From contig NZ_KV757572.1 of the NCBI RefSeq assembly GCF_001712795.1, forward strand, positions 62,001 to 126,000: 64,000 bases of DNA, given 5' to 3'. How positions within the stretch are numbered: position 1 is the stretch's first letter; each line of letters starts with the position of its first letter. The notes beneath the pieces were generated by a model. It ran no database searches. It worked only from the letters and a program-made list of their open reading frames with translations, and was not told where the DNA came from. Position numbers and translations under genes: made by a program. Below, in pieces: positions 57,957-64,000 of the stretch. This stretch comes from Nostoc sp. KVJ20. Lineage in GTDB: Bacteria; Cyanobacteriota; Cyanobacteriia; Cyanobacteriales; Nostocaceae.

Positions 57957-59027
57957 ATGCCTGTTCTCGCAAATTTATCTTTTGCACCAACTCAACCAAC
58001 AGGTTGGTTAAATTATAGCCTAAATTTATTAAAAGAGCTAAAAGATTTAGATGTTGACGTATTAAGTCCACTAAAAATATCTGGCATTAAATGTTATGAT
58101 TCTCCACCAGATATTACGACGGATTTTGGCATAAAAGGGCATTTAAAGCGCCTGGTATGGACGCAATTCAACCTGCCGAATATATATCATAAGATGAACT
58201 CTACGTTACTATTTTCTCCTATTCCAGAGGCTCCTTTATTTTCTTCTTGTTCTTATATAGTTACTGTTCATGATTTAATTCCTCTTAGATTTCCACAATG
58301 GTTTTCTGTGACACAGCAGCTTTATTGCAGCTATTATATTCGTGCTGTAATCAGACAATCAAAACACGTTATTTGTAATTCAATAGCAACTTCTGAAGAT
58401 TTAAACAAATTTTTGGGAGTTCCCCAGGAAAAAATAACTGCAATTCCATTAGCTTATGATGTGAAAAAATTTTTTTTCTTGGATTTACCAACACAAAATT
58501 ATTTCCTTTATTTAGGACGGCATAATCCTCACAAAAATACTGAACGTTTAATTGCCGCTTTTGCGGCATTACCTAACTGTAAAGATTACGAGCTTTGGTT
58601 AGCAGGGCCCAGCGATCGCCGCTATACTCCAGTTCTAACAGCGCAAGTTGAGAAACTAGGTATAACTAATCAAGTAAAGCTCCTGGATTATATTCCTTAC
58701 AGCGAATTGCCAAAAATCATCAATCAAGCGATCGCTCTGGTTTTCCCCAGTCTTTGGGAAGGTTTTGGTTTACCTGTCTTGGAAGCAATGGCTTGCGGTA
58801 CTCCCGTCATTACCTCCAATCTCTCCTCCTTACCTGAAGTGGCTGGCGATGCGGCGATTCTGATCAATCCTTACAACACTGAAGAAATTACAGAGGCAAT
58901 GCAAGCGATCGCAACTGATTCTAGGTTGCGATCGCACCTTTCTAGCCAAGGTATCACTCACTCCCAACAATTCAGTTGGGAAAAAACAGGAAAAGCAACC
59001 GTCGAAGTTTTATCCCGCTACCTATGA
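57957..59027 (+). CDS. Glycosyltransferase family 4
   Basis: 'YFLYLGRHNPHKNTERLIAAFAALP', 'LVFPSLWEGFGLPVLEAMACGTPVITSNLSSLPEVAGDAAILINPYN'. Confidence 0.95.
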   Translation: MPVLANLSFAPTQPTGWLNYSLNLLKELKDLDVDVLSPLKISGIKCYDSPPDITTDFGIKGHLKRLVWTQFNLPNIYHKMNSTLLFSPIPEAPLFSSCSYIVTVHDLIPLRFPQWFSVTQQLYCSYYIRAVIRQSKHVICNSIATSEDLNKFLGVPQEKITAIPLAYDVKKFFFLDLPTQNYFLYLGRHNPHKNTERLIAAFAALPNCKDYELWLAGPSDRRYTPVLTAQVEKLGITNQVKLLDYIPYSELPKIINQAIALVFPSLWEGFGLPVLEAMACGTPVITSNLSSLPEVAGDAAILINPYNTEEITEAMQAIATDSRLRSHLSSQGITHSQQFSWEKTGKATVEVLSRYL

Positions 59028-59124
59028 AAGACAAACTAACACCAGAATTAGATGCCAGGATTTAGGATTTTGTCCAGATTTCAGATTATCTTGACTAATG
59101 ACTTACAACTAATCCTCAATCCTT

Positions 59125-60201
59125 ATGAAAGCACTAATTCTCTCTGGCGGGAAAGGTACACGTTTACGTCCCCTCACCTATAGCGGAGCAAAACAACTCG
59201 TACCAGTTGCGAATAAACCTGTTTTATGGTACGGCATTGATGAAATGGTCGCTGCTGGTATTACTGACATTGGCATCATCATCAGCCCGGAAACAGGGGC
59301 AGAAGTCCAAGGGAAAACCGGAAATGGAGAATACTTTGGAGCAAACATCACCTACATCGTACAAGAACAGCCACTCGGACTTGCTCACGCCGTCCAAATT
59401 GCCCATCCGTTTTTAGAAAATTCTCCCTTTGTCATGTACTTGGGCGATAACCTCATTCAACTAGGTGAGTTACGTTACTTTCTGCAACAATTTAGTCAAC
59501 AACAGCCAGATGCTCTGATTCTATTGCGTTCAGTTGCCAACCCTAGCGCCTTTGGTGTGGCTCAGGTAGATGAAACAGGACGGGTATTACAGTTAATTGA
59601 GAAACCGAAAGTTCCTCCTTCAAATCTGGCATTGGTAGGAGTTTATTTCTTTTCTCACCTCATCTTTGATGCGATCGCAAATATCCAACCTTCCACCAGA
59701 GGCGAACTAGAAATCACTGATGCTATTCAATACCTAATTAATCAAAACAAGCAAGTTGTAGCTCATAATCTCCAAGGCTGGTGGTTAGACACTGGTAAAA
59801 AAGATGACTTATTAGAAGCTAACCGATTAATTCTCGATACATATTTAACAGCATCAGTTCTTGGTGAAGTTGATGCCCAAAGCCAGATTATTGGGCGAGT
59901 CCAAATCGGTGCCAAATCTCAAGTGATTAACTGCACAATTCGGGGCCCAGTAGTCATTGGTAGCAATTGTCATTTAGAAAACTGCTTTATTGGCCCTTAT
60001 AGTAGTATTGCTAATAATGTGACACTGATTGATACTGATTTAGAACACAGTGTGATTTTAGAAAGTGCTAAAATTGCCGGAATTCATCAGCGCATAATTG
60101 ATAGTGTCATTGGACAAAGGGCACAATTGACTCTCGCACCCCGTCGCCCCAAAGCCTTGCGATTTCTAATTGGCGATGACTGTCAAATTGAACTAACTTA
60201 A
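59125..60201 (+). CDS. rfbA: Glucose-1-phosphate thymidylyltransferase (long form)
   Basis: 'MKALILSGGKGTRLRPLTYSGAKQLVPVANKPVLWYGIDEM', C-terminal left-handed beta-helix repeats. Confidence 0.93.
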   Translation: MKALILSGGKGTRLRPLTYSGAKQLVPVANKPVLWYGIDEMVAAGITDIGIIISPETGAEVQGKTGNGEYFGANITYIVQEQPLGLAHAVQIAHPFLENSPFVMYLGDNLIQLGELRYFLQQFSQQQPDALILLRSVANPSAFGVAQVDETGRVLQLIEKPKVPPSNLALVGVYFFSHLIFDAIANIQPSTRGELEITDAIQYLINQNKQVVAHNLQGWWLDTGKKDDLLEANRLILDTYLTASVLGEVDAQSQIIGRVQIGAKSQVINCTIRGPVVIGSNCHLENCFIGPYSSIANNVTLIDTDLEHSVILESAKIAGIHQRIIDSVIGQRAQLTLAPRRPKALRFLIGDDCQIELT

Positions 60202-60240
60202 AAACAGGAAAAGCCACAGTCGAAGTGTTCCCTGCTAGCT
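60202..60240 (+). pseudogene. Short remnant matching the 3' end of the upstream GT4 gene
   Basis: aaaacaggaaaagccacagtcgaagtgttccctgctag versus 58983-59022 aaaacaggaaaagcaaccgtcgaagttttatcccgctac; both encode KTGKATVEV. Confidence 0.6.
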
Positions 60241-60305
60241 GTAAAATACAAGCATTAAATTGCTCTTACAATGAACACTGTGGCAGATTACTCGAAATAA
60301 TATTA

Positions 60306-60851
60306 ATGAGCATTGTACATACCAAAATTCCCGAAGTTATAGAACTCGAACCCCAAGTATTTGCAGATGATCGTGGGTTCTTTTTTGAAGCCTACAACGA
60401 CCGAAAATTTGCCCAAGAGACTGGTATTGTTGCCCACTTCGTCCAAGATAACCACTCTGGCTCTAAACAAAACGTTCTGCGGGGATTGCACTACCAAATC
60501 CAACAACCCCAAGGTAAACTTGTCCGAGCTATTGTGGGTACTATCTTTGACGTAGCCGTAGATATTAGAAAAAGCTCTCCTACCTTTGGTAAATGGGTAG
60601 GTTCTGAACTCAGTGCTGAAAACAAACGCATACTGTGGATACCACCAGGCTTTGCCCACGGCTTTCTCGTGCTGTCAGAAATAGCCGAAGTTCTCTACAA
60701 AGCTACAGATTACTACGCACCCCAAGGCGATCGCACAATTCTATGGAACGATCCAGATTTAGCTATAGATTGGCCTCTGAGTGCGTCACCGATTTTATCA
60801 GCTAAAGACCAAGCCGGGAAACCTTTGAGAACTGCTGAAGTATTTGATTAA
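60306..60851 (+). CDS. rfbC: dTDP-4-dehydrorhamnose 3,5-epimerase
   Basis: 'VIELEPQVFADDRGFFFEAYN', 'FVQDNHSGSKQNVLRGLHYQIQQPQGKLVRAIVGTIFDVAVDIRKSSPTFGKW', 'WIPPGFAHGFLVLSE'. Track ORF begins at 60225; ATG at 60306 is the likelier start. Confidence 0.95.
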   Translation: MSIVHTKIPEVIELEPQVFADDRGFFFEAYNDRKFAQETGIVAHFVQDNHSGSKQNVLRGLHYQIQQPQGKLVRAIVGTIFDVAVDIRKSSPTFGKWVGSELSAENKRILWIPPGFAHGFLVLSEIAEVLYKATDYYAPQGDRTILWNDPDLAIDWPLSASPILSAKDQAGKPLRTAEVFD

Positions 60852-60858
60852 CGTAGTA

Positions 60859-60893
60859 ATTGGTCATTGGTCATTGGTCATTGGTCATTGGTT
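60859..60893. repeat. STRR (ttggtca units) between rfbC and rfbD
   Basis: attggtcattggtcattggtcattggtcattggt. Confidence 0.9.
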
Positions 60894-61027
60894 GTCAGAT
60901 ACCCAGCTTATTGCTATACCCTAAGCTTACTTTTATAGTGTGCGGAAAAACTTTGTCTTTCATCGAACTAATTCAAACCAAGTTAAAGAGTGGGCATGGC
61001 TTTTCTTGGACAAATGACAAATGACAA

Positions 61028-61918
61028 ATGACTAAATCAATTTTGCTGATTGGCAGCAACGGCCAAGTGGGTAAGGAACTACAACAAATACTCCCATCCT
61101 ATGGCGATATTATCTCAGTAGAACGCCCAACAGTAGACCTTGCTCAACCCGATACCCTCCGCAACATTATTAGATCAAAGCAGCCGCAAATCATAATTAA
61201 CGCTGCTGCTTACACTGCTGTAGACAAAGCAGAAAGCGAAACTGAACTTGCGATCGCGATTAATGCTACTGCACCCCAAATTCTTGCCCAAGAAAGCCAA
61301 AAACTAGGAGCTTTCCTAATTCATATTTCGACCGATTATGTTTTCGATGGTAATGGGTATCGCCCTTACCAGGAAACCGATGCGACTAATCCTTTGAGTG
61401 TCTACGGAAAAACCAAACTCGCTGGAGAAGAAGCTATTCGGCAAACTTGCGCCCATCACCTCATCCTCCGCACTGCTTGGGTTTATGGAAACTTTGGCAA
61501 AAGTAACTTTGTTAAAACCATGCTGCGGCTAGGTGCAGAACGCCAAGAAATCCGTGTTGTCGCGGATCAAATTGGTAGCCCGACTTGGGCGCAAGATATA
61601 GCCGCAGTCATAGCCCAGACGATTCTCCAGCTAACACCAGAAATTAGCGGCACTTATCACTACACTAATAGCGGTGTTGCTAGCTGGTATGACTTTGCAG
61701 TTGCCATTTTTGAAGAAGCCCAACAGCTAGGCTTCCCTTTAAAAGTTGAACGGATTGTCCCCATTACAAGTGCCGAATATCCTACACCAGCCCGTCGCCC
61801 AGCCTATTCTGTGCTTGCTTGTGGCAAAATTTCAGCAATTCTAGGGACTTATCCCCCCCATTGGCGACAAAGACTCAGACAAATGCTCACAGATTTGAAA
61901 ATTGGGCATGAAGATTAG
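61028..61918 (+). CDS. rfbD: dTDP-4-dehydrorhamnose reductase
   Basis: 'ILLIGSNGQVGKELQQILP', 'INAAAYTAVDKAESE', 'HISTDYVFDGNGYRPYQETDATNPLSVYGKTKLAGEEAI'. Confidence 0.95.
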   Translation: MTKSILLIGSNGQVGKELQQILPSYGDIISVERPTVDLAQPDTLRNIIRSKQPQIIINAAAYTAVDKAESETELAIAINATAPQILAQESQKLGAFLIHISTDYVFDGNGYRPYQETDATNPLSVYGKTKLAGEEAIRQTCAHHLILRTAWVYGNFGKSNFVKTMLRLGAERQEIRVVADQIGSPTWAQDIAAVIAQTILQLTPEISGTYHYTNSGVASWYDFAVAIFEEAQQLGFPLKVERIVPITSAEYPTPARRPAYSVLACGKISAILGTYPPHWRQRLRQMLTDLKIGHED

Positions 61919-61994
61919 GGGAGAGGTGACAGGTGACAGGTAATAATCTGTACCCTGTAACCTTTACCCTATTCCCTTCTTCAGTCCCCAGTCC

Positions 61995-62729
61995 CTATCC
62001 CCTTTTTAAAACTCCCGTTTCATGTTGTATGGGCAAGACATCTAAAATATCAGTTTGGGAACAATATTTTAAATCATCTAGACAGTCAAGACGCAACAAT
62101 CGTTGACCGTGACTAGCTTGGTGAAGTAATCCCAATAAATTATCTTGCCACTGAGAATAAAGAGCGATCGCACTAACAACTTCATCATTACCAGCTAGTT
62201 CTTCTGGTGACAACTGGGTTTGTTGCAAAATACTATGAGCGATCGCACCTGCACAAACTGTATCCTCTAAGGAAAAACTACCTTCCCAACCAGAACCGAC
62301 AATCCACACTGTCTCTGGTTGTTTCTCTAGGAGAAATTGCACCACCGCCGCCCGGTTAATCAAGGCTGCTGCTAATAGATTTGGGGAGTCTTGTACCCTT
62401 TGTAAGGCACGAGTACCATTGGTGGTACTGATAAATAAGCGACGCCCCTGCACTAATTCTGGTGTGCAGTCGAGGGGAGAGTTTCCCAACTCAAAGCCAG
62501 GTACTTTTGCACCGCCGCGTTCTCCGGCCCGCAGACGTTTTTCAGAGGGCCATTTTTCGCTAACTTCAATTAACTGGTCTAAATCGCTGAATACTTGTAC
62601 AGCTTCGCCTCCAGCCGCCAAAACTGTTGCAATTGTGCTAGTGGCTCGCAAGACATCGACTGCGATCGCACATTCTGGCGCTTTATCCGTTGGAGTCAAT
62701 TCAGGAGTGTGATATACGAATAGCTTCAC
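61995..62729 (-). CDS. comB: 2-phosphosulfolactate phosphatase family protein
   Basis: '[27 protein letters not shown]', '[43 protein letters not shown]'. Confidence 0.93.
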   Translation of the reverse strand: MKLFVYHTPELTPTDKAPECAIAVDVLRATSTIATVLAAGGEAVQVFSDLDQLIEVSEKWPSEKRLRAGERGGAKVPGFELGNSPLDCTPELVQGRRLFISTTNGTRALQRVQDSPNLLAAALINRAAVVQFLLEKQPETVWIVGSGWEGSFSLEDTVCAGAIAHSILQQTQLSPEELAGNDEVVSAIALYSQWQDNLLGLLHQASHGQRLLRLDCLDDLKYCSQTDILDVLPIQHETGVLKRG

Positions 62730-62878
62730 GCGCTGGATACACCTGCTTTAATACAACTGCCGCAAATAATATTCTACCTAGTTGGTGTCACTAACTATAG
62801 TCACAATTGTTCTTGGAGCATTTTTTACCATCAAAATACAAAATGTATCTCATTCAATACATAGATGGGAGTCGGTAG

Positions 62879-63147
62879 AAACGCAATTAATCGCGTCTCT
62901 ACTAGGGAGTCGGAAAGAAACCTGCTAGGGATTTTAACTAAATCTTAAGAGTCCCTAATCCCTAATAAATACTCCAAAAGCCCATTTTTGTGCTTTTAGA
63001 CTTTCAGACTTGCTGCACTATCTTGTAACCTAAAACAAGAACAGAATTTTTAAATGGGGAAAATTTACAGCTTCAAATTTACAGCCCAAAGAGACGGATA
63101 TCCACTCATTCCCCATTCTCCAGTACAGACGCGATTAATTGCGTCTC
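62879..63147. repeat. Inverted pair of ~20-bp interspersed repeats upstream of blaI-like gene
   Basis: aaacgcaattaatcgcgtctct (62879-62900) and agacgcgattaattgcgtctct (63126-63147); the cores acgcaattaatcgcgtct / agacgcgattaattgcgt are reverse complements. Confidence 0.75.
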
Positions 63148-63177
63148 TCCCATTCCCCACTCCCCATTGAAATTGCT

Positions 63178-63597
63178 ATGGCACCTTTACCCGACTACCG
63201 CCCTAAACAACTATCTTTAGGCCCGTTGGAAGCGGAAATTTTAAATATTATCTGGGAACTTGGTTCAGCCACAGTCAAGGATGTACACGATCGCATTCTA
63301 GCTGATCCCAACCGCGAATTAGCGTATACTTCTGTCACCACCGTTTTACGTCGCCTCACTGATAAAGGTTGGCTGGCCTGCGACAAGAAAGAGCGGGCAT
63401 TCTATTGGCGGCCAATGCTGAGTAAGCAGCAATCAGATGTCATCAAAGCTCACGAGCAGTTACAGCGATTTCTGGCGGTGGGAAATCCTGATGTTATTGC
63501 TGCTTTTGCAGATAGCTTAGATGAAGCAGCTAGTGAGCAAATAGCAGCGATCGCCAAACGTATTCAATCTGCACGCCAAGCCAGGGAGGAACAATGA
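63178..63597 (+). CDS. BlaI/MecI/CopY family transcriptional regulator
   Basis: 'LGPLEAEILNIIWELGSATVKDVHDRILADPNRELAYTSVTTVLRRLTDKGWLACDKKERAFYWRPMLSKQQ'. Track ORF starts at 63139; MAPLPDYRP at 63178 is likelier. Confidence 0.94.
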   Translation: MAPLPDYRPKQLSLGPLEAEILNIIWELGSATVKDVHDRILADPNRELAYTSVTTVLRRLTDKGWLACDKKERAFYWRPMLSKQQSDVIKAHEQLQRFLAVGNPDVIAAFADSLDEAASEQIAAIAKRIQSARQAREEQ

Positions 63598-64000
63598 TGC
63601 ATCTGATAATGATTTTGAATGCTTTAGCAGTTGCCTGGTGGTTAAGATCCGCTTGGAATCAACCCCAAGGCAATTGGAGTCTGCGGTGGCAGCGATCGCT
63701 ATTTTTGTTCCTCTTCCCGCCCTTGCTAATTTTTATGACAGCGATCGCTGTGCTGTTCATGGGCCCCCAAGGACAAATGGGCGGAATGTATACAGGCTCA
63801 ATTAGCTATTTACTAGCATTCATTTATTTGGCATTTTTTGCCATTTCATGCATTAAACTTGCCTTCCAGGGTTGGCAGTCTGTAGAATCTGCCCGTAACT
63901 GTCCCTTAGTGGATGTTGGTAATAGACGAGCTAGACTGCTGCAAACAGGCGCGTTGTTTGCAGGTCAAATCGGCTTTTGGCAACCAGAACTAGTGGTTAG
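63594..64000 (+). CDS. M56 family (BlaR1-like) metallopeptidase, truncated at the window edge
   Basis: Open frame from ATG 63594 (MMHLIMILNALAVAWWLRSAWNQPQGNWSLRWQRSLFLFLFPPLLIFMTAIAVLFMG...) to the window end; 4-bp ATGA overlap with the BlaI-like gene. Confidence 0.85.
   Translation, partial: MMHLIMILNALAVAWWLRSAWNQPQGNWSLRWQRSLFLFLFPPLLIFMTAIAVLFMGPQGQMGGMYTGSISYLLAFIYLAFFAISCIKLAFQGWQSVESARNCPLVDVGNRRARLLQTGALFAGQIGFWQPELVV

Noticed and set aside
1-64000. CRISPR arrays, rRNA and tRNA genes
   Set aside because: None recognised by eye; a tRNAscan-SE and CRISPR finder run would be needed to exclude a missed tRNA.
1-64000. Frequent GCGATCGC octamers as regulatory sites
   Set aside because: This is the well-known HIP1 palindrome, abundant in many cyanobacteria; not novel here.

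Overview
This is a filamentous-cyanobacterium (Nostoc/Anabaena-type) chromosomal window. Pointers to that lineage are abundant HIP1 octamers (GCGATCGC), many intergenic heptamer repeats (STRRs), and psbU, chlG, btpA and get3d. The first ~35 kb is mostly housekeeping and photosynthesis genes: a GHL10-type hydrolase (partial), two tandem MscS paralogs, a TIGR03279-type radical SAM protein, uppP, DUF3120, psbU, nadB, a CHASE2-PAS-GGDEF protein, a VKOR-thioredoxin fusion, btpA, a rimO-crhR pair, a BCD/PucC-like transporter, an inositol monophosphatase-family protein, and a DUF2862/get3d/chlG group. A small accessory patch lies at ~23.6-27.1 kb. It holds orphan ORFs, a HEPN/AbiU2-like protein, and a DUF2887 (PD-(D/E)XK/Rpn-type) gene broken by in-frame TAG codons with a duplicated 3' end, with TPR-like fragments on both sides. 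From ~35.8 to 61.9 kb there is a large ABC-transporter-dependent surface-polysaccharide locus: Wzm/Wzt, an FdtA/QdtA-type amino-sugar cassette, several glycosyltransferases and methyltransferases, a 1028-aa two-domain glycosyltransferase with an internal coiled-coil repeat array, and rfbA/rfbC/rfbD without rfbB. The window ends with comB and a BlaI/M56 pair. The most promising leads for something undescribed are the coiled-coil glycosyltransferase next to methyltransferases and an extended Wzt (a possible chain-length ruler), the amino-sugar cassette with an embedded beta-propeller protein, and the amber-interrupted DUF2887 gene. All family calls come from reading the sequence; no database search was run.
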